Position numbers and translations under genes: made by a program. Of a DNA stretch of 64,000 bases, positions 1 to 12,394 are shown one piece after another. The notes under the pieces were generated by a model. The model did no database searches and had not been told where the DNA came from. It saw nothing but the letters and a program-made list of their open reading frames with translations. The DNA is from Perilla frutescens (lineage: Eukaryota > Streptophyta > Magnoliopsida > Lamiales > Lamiaceae), in NCBI GenBank assembly GCA_026008535.1, contig BRKX01000014.1, forward strand, positions 52,749,006 through 52,813,005, in the 5' to 3' direction. Numbering within the stretch: position 1 is the stretch's first letter; the number at the start of each line of letters is the position of its first letter.

Positions 1-10
1 ATTTTTTAAA

Positions 11-1096
11 ATGACAAAAAAAAATCAACATTTTTCCTGGCGTGCTGCGCGAGATGACGAGCTCGGATTCGCCGTTAATGCTGGATCTCAATTTCACGCG
101 GAGTCGAGCGTTGCTCAGGAGGAGAGGATTCATTCCACTCATCGTGAAGAACATTTGGTTACACCAGGCAATATGCGATCGAATGGTGGGAAGCACGATC
201 ATTCATCGGTAAGTGTTGCTCAACCTGATTATAGTAGCACTAGAGCCCTTGCAAATGATGCGTTATATATATCACAGAGTGAGCATCCAGGCATGCTACT
301 CACTACAGATCTTTTCGATGGTCATAACTTTCATAATTGGTGTCGGGCTGTTAAGAGAGGTCTCTCATCTAGAAATAAACTGGGAATTATTGATGGAAGT
401 TTGGGGAAACCAATGATAGGGTCAGTTGATTACATGCAATGGATGCGTGTCGATTACTTGGTTTACAATTGGCTTAGTAATTCTATGACTAAGGAGATAT
501 GTAGAGGTTTTCAGAGTTTGGAAACTTCCAAAGAGTTGTGGGCAGAATTGCATAAACGATTTGGAAAAAAAAAGGGACCGAAATTATATAAATTGCGTCG
601 AGATATTGCAACGTATACACAGGGTACTCTGTCAGTCATGATCTATTTCAACAATCTAAATGGTTTGTGGGATGACTTGTGTTTACTTAAGAATTCTAAA
701 GAATGCACCTGTGAAGCTGCAATTGATAATCAGAAAGATATGGAAGAGGAAAGAATGATGCAGTTTCTCATGGGTTTGAACGACTGCTTTGAAGGCATAT
801 GGCAACAGATTTTGATATTGGATCCTCTTCCTAGTGTAAGCCAATCCTACTCCATGGTTCTTCAGGTAGAAGAATAGATAAATGTGTCAACTCACTTTGC
901 TGATACACCAGGGCAGAGTGCCATGTATTCTCATCAGAAGTTCTCTTCAAAGGATCAATTCAAGAAGCGATTAACCAAAGAGGAGAAAGCTCGTTTAAAG
1001 TGTGATCATTGTGGAGCTATGGGACATCTCAAAGGAGACTGTTTTGAGTTAATTGGGATACCAGAATGGTATAAGAAGTTTAAGTTTGATAAGTAA
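11..1096 (+). pseudogene. copia 1 gag region (capsid plus zinc knuckle)
   Basis: The gag part of the polyprotein would package element RNA into cytoplasmic particles. The first stretch (11-877, 288 codons) has the copia gag/UBN2-type core, with YLVYNWLSNS and LWAELHKRFG-like motifs in the middle. The next open stretch, in the same frame, ends in a retroviral-type zinc knuckle CDHCGAMGHLKGDC (C-x2-C-x4-H-x4-C). A TAG at 875-877 and a TAA at 1094-1096 interrupt a single continuous frame, so neither is a natural gag terminator. The ATG at 11 is the first in frame. The ten bases before it are also open, so the true start could lie upstream of the window. Confidence 0.88.
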
Positions 1097-2812
1097 AAGG
1101 GGAGAGCTAACTGTGTAGCTAATCCAGGAGACAATTGTGTCATATCTCCAGGTCCTACAAAAGAAGGACCTAAAGGCCTAGATGAAGTAGACTCTTTGGG
1201 AGAGGTTGGAAAGTTAATCCAAACAGAAATCGCCAAGCATATGGCTTCATATTTCAAGAAGGGGCTTCCTTTAGATGGAGAGTCATCTGCTGCTCATCTT
1301 GCAGAGGTGGATATGGGACAAGCAAGAAATAGTTTCCAAGGGCACTATGCTTTTGGTCTAGCTACTTCCATCAGGAATAACGAATGGATAGTCGACTCAG
1401 GAGCTAGCAACCATATGTGCTGCCAACTAAGCCTACTCACTGATCTCAAGAAACTAAAGCAACCTATGCAAATTTTTCTTCCAAATGGAAGTGCTTTATG
1501 GGCTTTCATGGCCGGGAAAGCTCAAGTTAATAGTGCCATTACTCTTCAGAATGTGTTTTTTGCTCCAGAATTTACTCATAACCTTCTTTCTGTGGGACAA
1601 CTTGCAAAGGACATTGGTGGGAATATACAATTCATAGCATCTCACTGTATTGTTCAGCAAAAGGAAAATGCCAAGGTTCTTGGCATCTGCTCTATGAAAG
1701 GTTCCCTCTATGTGTTCCCACAACAAAACTCCACTACTCAGCAAGCCTGCACCATCCAGACTTTACCTAGTTTTCAGGATCTACACCACCTTTTGGGGCA
1801 CCCCTCAGTATCTACAATGGAACATCTACCATCTTCTCATAAGAGAGCTAGATCAGACATTGTAGAGGAGTTAAGAAACTGCAAAATTTGCCATGAGGCA
1901 AAACAACAGCGGAACCCTTTTCCCCTGTTACATAGAAGGAGCTTGGTGTTGTTTTCTTTGGTCCACATGGATATTTGGGGTCCATGTAAGGAGGAATCTC
2001 TGACAGATACACCCTACTTTCTTACCATTGTAGAGGATCACAGTCGAGCTACTTGGATTTACTTATTCAAACATAAATCCCAAGTCTGGTACATTGTAAG
2101 GAGTTTTTTGATTATGGTAAAGACACAATTTCATGTCAATATTCAGTCTATTCACACAGATAATGGCACTGAGTTTATCAATGTACAGATGCAGCAACTC
2201 CTTGCAGATCATGGAATTCTTCATCAGCGCTCTTGCACATACACTCCACAACAAAATGGAGTTGTTGAGCGCAAACACAAACATCTGCTCCAGGTAGCTA
2301 GGGCCTTAATGTTTCAAAGTCACCTGCCTAGTGTTTTTTGGAGTTATGCTCTATTGCATGCTACTTGGATGATTATCAATAGACTACCTACTATTGTCCT
2401 GAACTGGAAATCACCTTTTGAGATCTTATTTGGGAAACCACCAGATTTCTCTCGACTACATCCTTTTGGATGCTTGGTGTATAGAACCAATATTCACCCT
2501 CACAAGTCAAAGTTTGCAGTCAGAAGTCTGCAATCTGTGTATTTGGGTAACTCTCCTCAGCATAAAGGGTTTATACTCTATGACTTAGTCTCCAAATCTA
2601 TTTCTACTAGCAGGGATGTTGAATTCTGTCCCTCTATTTTTCCATTACAAACTTCTTCTGATCTACCATCATTACCTTTTCATTCCTTTGATTCTATTCA
2701 TTCTACTGATTCTGAGATTCTTCACCAGCCTACAGTGTCTTTATCAACACCCTTATCCCCTTCACAATTAGAAATCACTAGTACAAGAGATTATGGTTCA
2801 CTCACCCCATAG
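1097..2812 (+). pseudogene. copia 1 protease and integrase region
   Basis: This is the same frame as gag. The aspartic protease active site is WIVDSGASNHMC (near 1384-1420). It is followed by the GAG-pre-integrase HHCC zinc domain (LHHLLGHPS ... CKICHEAK) and the integrase catalytic core, with the first Asp in VHMDIWGP, the second in IHTDNGTEF and the Glu in QQNGVVERKHK. These would process the polyprotein and insert the cDNA. The frame ends at a TAG (2810-2812), but sequence beyond it stays open in the same frame into the RT domain. That stop is therefore a mutation and not a domain boundary. Catalytic residues themselves are present. Confidence 0.9.
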
Positions 2813-4636
2813 ACAAATACAGTTCCCAGATCTATCACTGATGAACAACCTCTTTCAGATATAGATACAAATCCTACCATCCAGAATGATATTGCAAGTG
2901 ATTTACCAAGAACACCAGTCCTCAGAAGGAGTACTAGGCAGATTCAAACACCTGTTTATCTACAGGATTATGTTTATCATACCTCTGTAAAACAGCAATA
3001 CACACCAATTACATTTCCTTATATCACTTGCAGAGATTTCAACCCTACTTATCAAGCCTTTCTTATGAGTGTGCAGTCCATTCGAGAACCAGGAAGCTAT
3101 AAGGAAGCATGTCAGCACAAGGAATGGGTAGAAGCCATGAATAAGGAACTCAATGCTTTGGAAGAAAACCAAACCTGGGATATTGTCCCTCTTCCTGCAG
3201 GAAAGAATGCCATTGGTTCCAAATGGGTATACAAGGTGAAGCTTAAATCTGATGGCTCAATAGAGAGATATAAAGCCAGATTAGTGGCAAAAGGATATAA
3301 CCAGGAATTTGGAATTGATTACACTGAGGTTTTCTCTCCTGTGGCCAAGTCTGTCACAGTCAGATTGTTATTTGCCTTAGCAGCACAATTTGACTGGTGC
3401 ATTCATCAAATTGATATTAATAATGCTTTTTTACATGGATACCTAACTGATGAAATATACATGAAACTTCCACAAGGTTACAGTCAAGGAGGTGCAGGAG
3501 AAGTCTGCAAGCTTAAGAAAAGTCTTTATGGGTTAAAGCAAGCTTCAAGGGAGTGGAATCAAGAGTTTAGTAAGCACCTGTTCTCTCTTGGTTTCTTGCA
3601 ATCTGAAAATGACAATTGCTTGTTTACACAAGGGAAAGGGTCTTCTTTCATAGCTTTAGTAGTCTATGTAGATGATATTCTCTTGCTTGGACCCTCTGTG
3701 GAAATCATTTCTGCTGTTAAGACATCTTTGCATCAGAAATTTACCATTAAAGATTTAGGGGAAGCACAGTATTTCCTTGGTATTGAAATTGCAAGATCTC
3801 AGGATGGGATATTTCTTTGTCAAAGGAAGTATGTGTTAGACTTGTTATCTGTAGCTGGACTCCTAGGTAGTAAACCAGCTATGACACCTTTACCTCCTGG
3901 ATTAAATCTCTCTCATCATAATGGGGAAGCTTTGACACAGCCTGATTCATTCAGAAGAATTGTTGGGAAATTGCTATATCTAAATCTAACCAGACCAGAC
4001 ATTGCTTTTGCCACCCAACAGCTAAGTCAATTTGTTAACAGTCCCACCAAAGTGCATTGGGAAGCAGCTCTTCATGTGCTTAGATACTTGAAGGGCAGCC
4101 CATCTCTAGGAATATTCTACTCTAGATCATCACAGTTCCACTTAGAGGCACATTGTGATGCAGATTGGGGCACATGCCATGAAACTAGGAGATCACTGTC
4201 TGGGTATTGTATTTCTCTTGGGCAATGCATGATATCTTGGAGGTGTAAAAAGCAGACTACTGTCGCACTCTCAACAGCTGAGGCAGAGTATAGAAGCTTA
4301 AGCCTTACAATTAGAGAGCTGTTATGGCTTTCCTACATGTTACATGACTTGCAGATACCTGTCCCTCAGCCTATTGATGTGTTTTGTGACAATAAAGCTG
4401 CTATTCAGATCACCAAGCACCAAGTTTTCCATGAACGCACTAAACATTTAGATCTTGATTGCCATTTTGCCAGGATACACTACAGACAAGGGTTCTTCAA
4501 GCCAGTCTATATTCCTACCAAGTTGCAGTTGGCAGACATCTTCTCCAAGTCCTTGGCTGCCCCTCAATTCAAACTATTGCTGTCCAAACTCTTACTTCGT
4601 GATGTACACCGCGCCGAGTTTGAGGGGGGATGTTGA
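2813..4636 (+). pseudogene. copia 1 reverse transcriptase and RNase H region
   Basis: The RVT_2-type reverse transcriptase starts near WVEAMNKELNALEENQTW, with the conserved RYKARLVAKGYNQ block, the DINNAFLHG motif and the catalytic YVDDILLLG box (near 3664-3690). RNase H follows, with the copia signatures DADWGTC, LSTAEAEYRSL and FCDNKAAI. The last codon is a TGA at 4634-4636, which lies 6 bp inside the 3' LTR, as is common for copia pol. From 2813 to the end there is no internal stop. The first ATG after the upstream stop is at 3065. Confidence 0.92.
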
Positions 4637-4990
4637 ATTCCTATTATTTCCTAGCCATGCAGACGTTGAATTCTCACATGCAAATGCAGCAGCAGCAACT
4701 GGAAGGAAGAAGCGATTGGCAGCTATCAAAATATCTTCTCCACGTGGCAGCAACATATGTGAGGATAGATGGACCACAACTACAGTTGATATGAGCCACA
4801 AGATCTTCACCTAAATAGTACTTTGGAGCCGTAGGATCCTAGCTTAGGATACAAGCTAGCTTTGTGTATAAATAACAAGAACTCACTCTTTCTTTGTAAT
4901 TTTGGAAAACTGATCTAATAAGAAAACCAGATCTATTTCTTTTCACTTGCCTTTGGATGTTTGCATGTGATATTTTAGGGTTTTATAACA
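4631..4990 (+). repeat. copia 1 3' LTR
   Basis: 360 bp, beginning TGTTGAATTC right after a G-rich polypurine tract and ending TATAACA, giving the TG...CA ends and the short TGTT/AACA inverted termini expected of an LTR. A TATAAATA box lies at 4867-4874. The right boundary is inferred from the terminal dinucleotide, because no second LTR is in the window. Confidence 0.75.
4867..4874 (+). promoter_or_regulatory. TATA box in copia 1 LTR
   Basis: TATAAATA sits about 235 bp into the LTR and about 115 bp before its end. That is the position expected for the core promoter at the U3/R boundary. Confidence 0.5.
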
Positions 4991-7748
4991 ATTACTTAGT
5001 TGGAGAGAAGGTAAGAGCAACTATTATTTTCTAGATGGATTATTCTTAATCAATAACTAGACATATAGTGCTACTTCCCAATATTTCTGCAGCAACAGTT
5101 GTAAAAGATGAAATAATCAATCTACATAGCTTACAATCTTCTTTATTATATATTCTTGATTGTTAATTACTAGCTGCGAACATGTCCTTTTCCCCTTAAT
5201 TAATTATCTGCTGTTATGTACGTTAAATGCATAGGAGTAACTTACAATCGAGGCAAGAGTAAGATTCGTCTAAATTAATATGGTAAATCCATCCAACATT
5301 GAAAAGTTAGCATATGTAACAGTAACATTTGAATATTTAATATATCTCATTCTCAATCTGGTTCAATTATTCCTGGGAAAAACGACTAATTAATTAGTAA
5401 TTATTTGTTCAAGAAAAAAAAACATATAAACATTAAGAATTTTCTGATTAATTTATATAAGATGCTAAACTTGTGGGTAGAGCAAGAATCTGATCCAGAC
5501 AAAGATTATGTCTTACTTTTCTCTGCTCCTTACTTTTTTCTCAAAATCGTCAAAATTTTACCTTATATTTAAGATTGAAATCAAGAATTGCCCAACATTT
5601 TAAACTTAATTTTCCTGCAAAAATAAATCATCACAATTCTATTTGAGATTACATCTGCAGGCAGCTCTTCTTCTAAGCAACCGTTTTAATAAATTAAGGT
5701 ACGTAATATGTATCAGTAAAGTTGTTTAATTAATTTGCATAAAAAATATCAACATTTAATCGTTTTCATTTCTCTTAACTCTCCGTACTGTTAATTTGTT
5801 TATTTTAAATGTTATAACTTCAATTCCACTTTTAGTTTGATACATGGATCATCTGCATATGACCACACTGTCATGTTAATAATTAATTTTTATAGATAAT
5901 TGACCACCAATTGCAAAATATATATTTCTGCTTTCTCCAATAATCTTGGTTCTAGATCTATATTTTGCTGTTTCTGCTAATAAAAATTACTTGATTTACA
6001 CATGAATAATGATCATGAGACCACACGTAGTCCACTTTTTTTTCTTGTTTTCAGACAAGAGTTATGTGATGTATTCTATATATTTGTCAAGATATTTATG
6101 TGATAACTGATAACTATTCATTATTTTGTTCTAATATAAGCATTTAATTCCGTTATATTTCAATTATAATATACATCTATAATGAAGGCATAGCGTGTTG
6201 TGTACATCTTAATTAATTGGGTTTTCTCTAGTACTTGCAAAACAGAAATGATTACATCTACAACCCCACCCCTATAATTAAATATAATTAAAACATTATT
6301 AAAATCTCAATTTTACCTCTAAAGATTATAACTCAGTCTTCTTGACAAGCCTCAATTCCAAATCGTCTTAAATTTAGGCAGAATACATTCTTAGGTACCT
6401 ATAGTATTACATTTGATTTTTTTATGTCCTTATTTAACTATTCTAAAGTATAATTAGTTAACTTTTCCATTAGTTATATATATCAGGTCACCCCTACGTC
6501 ATACATAAAGATTGAAATCAATAATTTATCTACTTTACTAATTTCCTGCAAAAAATAAATTAGATTAATGAGAATTGCATACGGAGAGGGGAAGGAAGAG
6601 CATATGAAATACTAATAGTTCATCAGAATTCCATTTGATAAAGGTACGTATATATGCAGATTATATATATATATATATATCAGTAAATTGTTATGAGGTT
6701 TTACTATATATTTTCGTCCAAACATTAATGTTTGTTTACTCGTCAATTAGTCTTTGTAATTTGTTGTTGTTCATGCATTAAAACAACATAAGACCAAGAC
6801 TCATGATTCTCTCTCTAAAAAACAAGCAACAACGAAGACCTCATATCTAACATATATATCTCCAGAACAGAAACTTAAGCTCAAATTAAACATTCATTTT
6901 ACAATTAATTTGAATTTTTTTGAAGAAGAGAATTCGATATACACCAAAACAATATTCAACTTAATTAATAGGTATATATGTGTAAAATTAATTGGGTGGT
7001 TTATCTATTATTTGCAAAGTAGAAGTTAATTACATCTAGAGGTTTTTTTAGGTCGAGGTGGGTCGAATTGAGGCGGGTTGATGTAGCCTGTCTGAACTAA
7101 GCTCATTTACATCTGGTCCATATGAGTGTTTGTCATTGGAATATAATTAAAAGACCTATTTAAACCTTTTCCTTTTAAATATAAGTTAAAACCAAATTTT
7201 TATATTTTAATTTTTTTCTTTTGTGAAAATGAAAATATTATCAAAATAAATATATAGTAAATGCTAGAAAAAAGTAAAAATAATTATGTATTTTGTGTAA
7301 TATAATATAATGGAATGAAAATTTTAAATATTAATTTTTTTAATATAATTTATATTAAGGAACGTCGACAACCGTTGCTAACATCTATTAAAACACACTA
7401 TTTTTCCCACACACTTAGATCTTTTCACACAAATTTTACACACACAACCTATTGCGGACTCAACACATTTGTTTTTTTTTTTTTTTTTTTTTTAAAATGG
7501 ACATATCATAAGCTCTCTCATCTCTACCTCTTCCTCGCTCATCTCCGAAGCTCTCATCTCTTGTTGTTGAGCTTATGGTTTTCTGATCTAGAGAGAGATC
7601 TTCAACCAAGCTAAAAAAATTTCCTTTCAAGATTTCCACTCTCTCTCTTGATCCAACTTTCGATTCCCAATCCACAACTTCCTGCAAGCATATCGACAAG
7701 ATAATGTATAATAAGGAAACATAGTTTAAACATATATGTTAGAAAAAA
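4991..7748. other. AT-rich intergenic spacer with duplicated block
   Basis: No gene is recognised here. The stretch about 6505-7035 is a diverged copy of sequence at about 54700-55440 (interrupted there by a MITE) and partly at 44840-45110, so it belongs to a locally duplicated noncoding block. Similarity stops near 7040. A T tract of about 22 bases lies near 7472-7493, and a TA tract lies near 6662-6680. Confidence 0.6.
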
Positions 7749-8713
7749 GGGTTAAGGCTCAAATAGGCCCTGAACTTATTTAGGGGGACCAATTAGGCTC
7801 TCCAACTTTTTTTAGTCTCAATTGAGCCCCTAAACTTTTAATTTGGGCTCAATCAAGCCCCTCGTATAAATGACGTCAATTGATCTGTTAAACCCGACCC
7901 GATTTAGCTCAAACCCAATTACCCGTCTTCTCTACCCGCTCCCTCACCCTTGCCGATAATTCAAATGACGGGTCTCACCCTCCCCTAAATCCCGGCACCG
8001 GTGAAGGCTCCCCGTAGTGCGGCTGACCTCCGGCGACCTCTAATTCGCCGATTTCTACCCTCCCCAACCCTCAAAGCCGCTGCCTCATACCTCCTTTATC
8101 TCTCCCACCGCCGGCAACATCTGATACTCGCCGGTCATCTTCGGGGCTCTCCCCATCGACCCTTCATGATTGGAAGTCTTCCCACACTCTCCCCATGATT
8201 CTGCCATTAATCCCCAACACCCATCTCTTCCTGTCACTATTCCGGTTCCAAAAACTCAAAAATTTGCTTCTAATATCGACAATGGCGGCTCCCAGCTTCT
8301 GGCCGATCCTCCCGCGACCTCCCAGCCTCCGCAGCTGTCATCTGCCGGCACTTCAATCCCTTCACCGGCAACTGCAACGCCCGCCATCCCTTCAGCCATG
8401 GATCCTCAACCTTCTCAGCCCCCAATCATTTTTTGGGCTGGTTTTGAGGCAGGTTAATTGATTTTGGGGTGGGCAAGCGGGACGGGTTTCGTTTGGGACG
8501 GGTTTAATTTTTTTAGACAAACATAAAACGACGTCGTTTTGTATAAAACGACGTCATTTTGTGTGACAACTAACGTCCGTTTGTGAGGTGCTTGACGGAA
8601 GGGCTTGATTGAGCCCAAATTAAAAGTTCAGGGGCTCAATTGAGATAAATTTTTTTTTGAAGGGCTTAATTGGTCCCCCAAATAAGTTCAGGGGCCTATT
8701 TGGGCCTTAAGCC
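7749..8713. mobile_element. Mutator-like (MULE) nonautonomous element, Pack-MULE-like
   Basis: The terminal inverted repeats exceed 100 bp: the left end reads GGGTTAAGGCTCAAATAGGC and the reverse complement of the right end reads GGCTTAAGGCCCAAATAGGC, continuing with about 90% agreement. A perfect 9-bp direct repeat TAGAAAAAA flanks it (7740-7748 and 8714-8722), the size typical of Mutator. No transposase is present. The interior (about 7960-8460) is much more GC-rich and proline/serine-coding in two frames, unlike the surroundings, which suggests a captured genic fragment. Two copies of AAAACGACGTC(G/A)TTTTG lie at about 8525-8560. Confidence 0.88.
8170..8457 (+). pseudogene. possible captured coding fragment inside the MULE
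   Basis: A 95-codon open frame, rich in Pro, Ser and Thr, lies in the GC-rich core of the element. An overlapping second frame is also open, so the openness may only reflect base composition. I do not recognise the source protein. The frame has no visible promoter or introns. It ends just before the right inverted repeat. Confidence 0.25.
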
Positions 8714-9769
8714 TAGAAAAAATAATTGTAATGATAATATTCTTTATATACTGTAATTTATTTAATTAAAAAGATACAAAAGAAATTATCAATTTATAAG
8801 GTAAATATGGGTATTTATTGTGTTCTTCATTCTATGAGAATAACAATCATAAGAAATATCATTTCATTCATATCTAATTATGTTACTCCATACCAATCAT
8901 TCCGAGTTAACAAGTAGGAGTGAAATTTGAATATAATCACAATTCTCATACCAACTTCTAATCCACAATTAGCGTATCCCACATAGATCCATACTCCAAA
9001 AAGTATGAGATTAATTATTTTTTATGTCTTCATCGATATGGCCATATTACTTACTTTTAATTACCTATATATTAATATATTTTACATTTCAAAAATTATC
9101 TTATTTATTTTTTTATATGATAGATAAAGAAAAAATTTCATATCCTTCGTGAATAATTGAACTGAATGTAAGTTTGAAGACTCTAGGGCCGGGTCCTTTG
9201 AGTTATCATCTTTATGATATTCGGGACTTTTAGGTTTGGGTCTTTTTTTTCTTTTATTTATATACATCTCATTGAAGACTCTATTACAAAAATTATATGA
9301 AGGTTTAAGAATTCATTATGTGCTAAACTTTCTATATGACCTTTAGCCTTTACTTGTATAAAATAACTATTAGTATTTTTGTCAAAAACCTAATTATTGA
9401 TATAAAAGGTGAAGATACTATGATTATATTTCTAAAAATTAAATGTGATACCGTCAGTATAACTAAACTTTTTAATTTTACATACTAATTATATTTACAT
9501 ATATGCATGTTTATTGACACCTCCCGGGTCCAATGAGCAAAAAAAAAAAAAAAAAAAAAACTCAGCCATAAATTATAACATCTAGCATAATTGTAATAGC
9601 ACTTAAGTTTATTATTTCTTATTTATGAAGTACTTTATCATACCACATTTTTTCTTTACTCCATTTTAATTTCTTGAATTCTTGTTCAGCTAAATATAAG
9701 AAATATTAAGGGATATTTCATGTAAGCAATATTAGATTCTCGATGCATATGACATACACTACTGTCATA
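8714..9769. other. AT-rich spacer
   Basis: No gene is recognised. A poly-A tract of 22 bases lies at 9539-9560. It might mark the tail of a degraded retroposon, but no body was recognised upstream. Confidence 0.5.
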
Positions 9770-10520
9770 GACGGACCTACACTAGGCCAAGGGGGGTCAC
9801 TGGGCCCCCTGAAATTTTAAATTTTTTTACTATTAATATAGTAATAATATATAATTTTAGCAAGTGTTTTATAAAAATAGATGAAAATGCTAAATTGTTG
9901 AAAGTTTGGCCCAATGGTAGAGATAGTTATTTTTGTAATTGAGGTCATGGGTTCAAATTCCCACAAAAGCATATTTATTTTACTTTTTTTTCTAAGGTGA
10001 CTTTACTTTTTTCTCTTGGGTGGATTTATTTTTTACTTTTTTTTTGTAAATTGAGAATTATTTCAATTTGTGCAGTTTTATTTTCACTATTAATAATTGT
10101 TGTATTTTTATTTATTTGAAACAAGTTGTTGTATATTTATTTATATATTTTTATACAAAAGTTTTGTATTTTTTCATTAAAATAACAATTGTCTTTTTTC
10201 ATATGTATCGAGAAGCAAATATCGTGGCTCATACCCCAACTTGCTCAGTTTGGAGCGGGGTGTGAGTCTCTCTGGACTTGGAATAAGAATTTTCCTCACT
10301 GGTTGAGGTTGTTAGTTGATTAATAAAAATCTTTATCCAAAATTTAATTTGTAGATTTTTCAGTCCACTATATATATATGTATATATATACATATTATGT
10401 ACATATTTATATACTTATCAGTTTGTTTTATTTTTAGAATTTATAATTATGTATATATATAACATTTTTTTATAGTACTATTATAAATGGTCCCCCTGAA
10501 TAAAATTCCTGCGTGCGTGA
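9770..10520. repeat. dispersed repeat with tRNA-like pol III boxes
   Basis: The block begins with GC-rich sequence around CAAGGGGGGTCACTGGGCCC and ends near GGTCCCCCTGAATAAAATTC, the kind of CCCCCTGAA-bounded repeat common in plant genomes. Inside, an A-box-like TGGCCCAATGG (9907-9917) is followed by a B-box-like GGTTCAAATTC (9950-9960) at tRNA-like spacing. No acceptor stem can be folded around it, so it is not a tRNA gene. A SINE or tRNA-derived relic is possible. Confidence 0.4.
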
Positions 10521-11756
10521 TTGACTACTGGTTTACAAATTGTAGCCATGTAATAATCATAATAGATTTAAAGGTAAATCATATTTATTAAATGTAATAA
10601 TCGTCAACAAAACAAGATGATACTCAAATAAATTGTTTTTGATAATTTAAACTAAAAAAAATGATATCAAATAGAGAAATTAATTCATGGTCCAACTTTT
10701 TGTGTACTATATAATCTTTGTATGGATAGAACATAAGAATTATGGTCTGAGAAAATTTCATTATTTCATAATCGTCTTGAATTCTTACATCATCACATTC
10801 TTGTTGAAACCGAAAAGATTTCAAGAATAATTCATAGGTTACTCATGATTAATTATGTATTCTCTCATCGCATTTTTTAACCCAATTCAATCATCTTAAT
10901 TAATCTTTTTTAGTCACATAATTGACCCTCAATGATCCCCTCTTTCGTTAATTATTTTTTTCTTTAATTTAATATTAAACACATGCATATGTAGATACAG
11001 ATTAATTAATTGGAGCCTTTTTTCCAATCTTGGATGATTGAATCAAGTACTGTTTGAAGAATTTGGCTTCGATTTTTCTACCATACACTTTAATTAAGTA
11101 GAAGAGAATGATATATATAATTTTGTAAGAATTTAGATAGTTTGATATAAATTAAAGTTACAAATTGAGTTTCACATTATATTTATTCATAAACTTGTTA
11201 AAAATAAATGTATTTGCTCTAAAATTAATCCACGAAAAATAAAATCAAACACCCTAATTTTTAGTATTTTAGTTTAATATATTTTATATGGAGAATTAAT
11301 TATATAATATATTATATATTGTGCGATTATATTTTTTAATCCTTTTTGCTTTGTTTTTGTTTCCTCTCGTTTATATATGATGGATAAGTAATTGATCGAC
11401 CTGGATAAAGAATTATAATAGTACAATGATATTGAATAAATACTATATATATTTTTTAAACCAAAGTGAATATAATATAGCATATGTCAAGATTAATTTT
11501 ATTAAAAATTTCCATACAACATAAATTGCAACACAAAAAAAAATTATATATAAAAGTACAAACATATTGTAAAATAACTTAACAGATGAATTGTGGTAAA
11601 AACCACAACACGAAAAAACCGAAAACAAACATACGAATTGCAGACGAATTGTGTTATTCGATAGTTTGTTGGTTTATTTCTATATGTGAATTGTGTGTAT
11701 ATTTGACAATTTTATGGAATAATGATGAAAGAACATTAGCATGTTAATCATAAATT
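10521..11756. other. AT-rich spacer without recognised genes
   Basis: Short frames on both strands here are low-complexity (Ile/Tyr/Lys-rich) and look random. No splice-consistent exon, repeat terminus or RNA gene was recognised. Confidence 0.5.
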
Positions 11757-11995
11757 AGTCAGATACAAATAATTATAAAATATTAAATAATATAAGTTGA
11801 TTACATTACTACTCTTGGATAAGTTTTAAAATAATATTATAATAGGTAAATTCAAAATTATAAAATAATTAGAATACAAATAATAATAAAATATTGAATA
11901 ATATTAGATGATTACATAATTGCCCTTAAATAAAATTTAAAATAAGGATATAATAGGTAAATCAAAAATTATAAGATAACACACTTTTTATATTA
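11757..11995 (-). repeat. Helitron 5'-terminal subrepeats (older resident Helitron)
   Basis: Two diverged tandem copies of an approximately 115-bp AT-rich unit (about 11757-11866 and 11867-11990) lie here. The same unit forms the 5' subterminal region of the Helitron at 25530-25690, in the same orientation. It directly abuts the Helitron 3' end at 11996, so it reads as the continuation of a second, older family member into which the Helitron inserted. Confidence 0.6.
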
Positions 11996-12022
11996 CTAGC
12001 TTAGGAAACGTGCGTTGCACGT
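11996..12022 (-). other. Helitron 3' terminus (hairpin plus CTAG)
   Basis: On the plus strand CTAG occupies 11996-11999 and the palindrome ACGTGC-GTT-GCACGT occupies 12008-12022. On the element strand this is hairpin, 8-nt spacer, CTAG, then host T at 11995. The hairpin acts as the rolling-circle termination signal in Helitrons. Confidence 0.85.
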
Positions 12023-12394
12023 GGTTTCAATGTTTGTTGTTATATTGTGTATTTCTAACATGCCTACGGTATGTTTATATGTATATCTACATATATATAG
12101 CAAATAATATAAAATAAATATTTATGAATATCATATAGTAAGAGGTATATGAGTATGTAATGTTCCTAAAAAAAGTATTTAATGTTACGAGAATTTTAAA
12201 AAAATACTGTTCATAAAATGCAAAAATAAAAGTTGCATGTCGTCTTGTTGATACTATATTTTTTCTTGTTTGATCTTGGTGAGTGATGACTTGTTATACT
12301 TCTTTTTCATGGTCTCTGAGATAAATTTATCCAATGTTTGATCGTCGTCGCTTGGAATTTCAATGCATTCCTCAGACTTTTTCCTTGACATTCT

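Larger units (their letters stand above)
1..4990 (+). mobile_element. Ty1/copia LTR retrotransposon 1, 5' LTR outside window
   Basis: The domains run gag, zinc knuckle, protease, integrase, reverse transcriptase, RNase H, which is the copia order (integrase before RT). A purine-rich polypurine tract (about 4621-4630) leads directly into a 3' LTR at 4631. The 5' LTR and primer-binding site must lie left of base 1, so LTR divergence and the target duplication cannot be checked here. The candidate 5-bp target copy after the 3' LTR is attac (4991-4995). The element is decayed: one reading frame spans 11-4636 but contains three stops. Confidence 0.93.

Noticed and set aside
7460..7699. 79-codon minus-strand frame
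   Set aside because: Low-complexity ending in a poly-Lys run from the T tract; no recognisable domain.
9900..9970. functional tRNA gene
   Set aside because: A- and B-box-like motifs exist, but no acceptor or anticodon stem can be formed.
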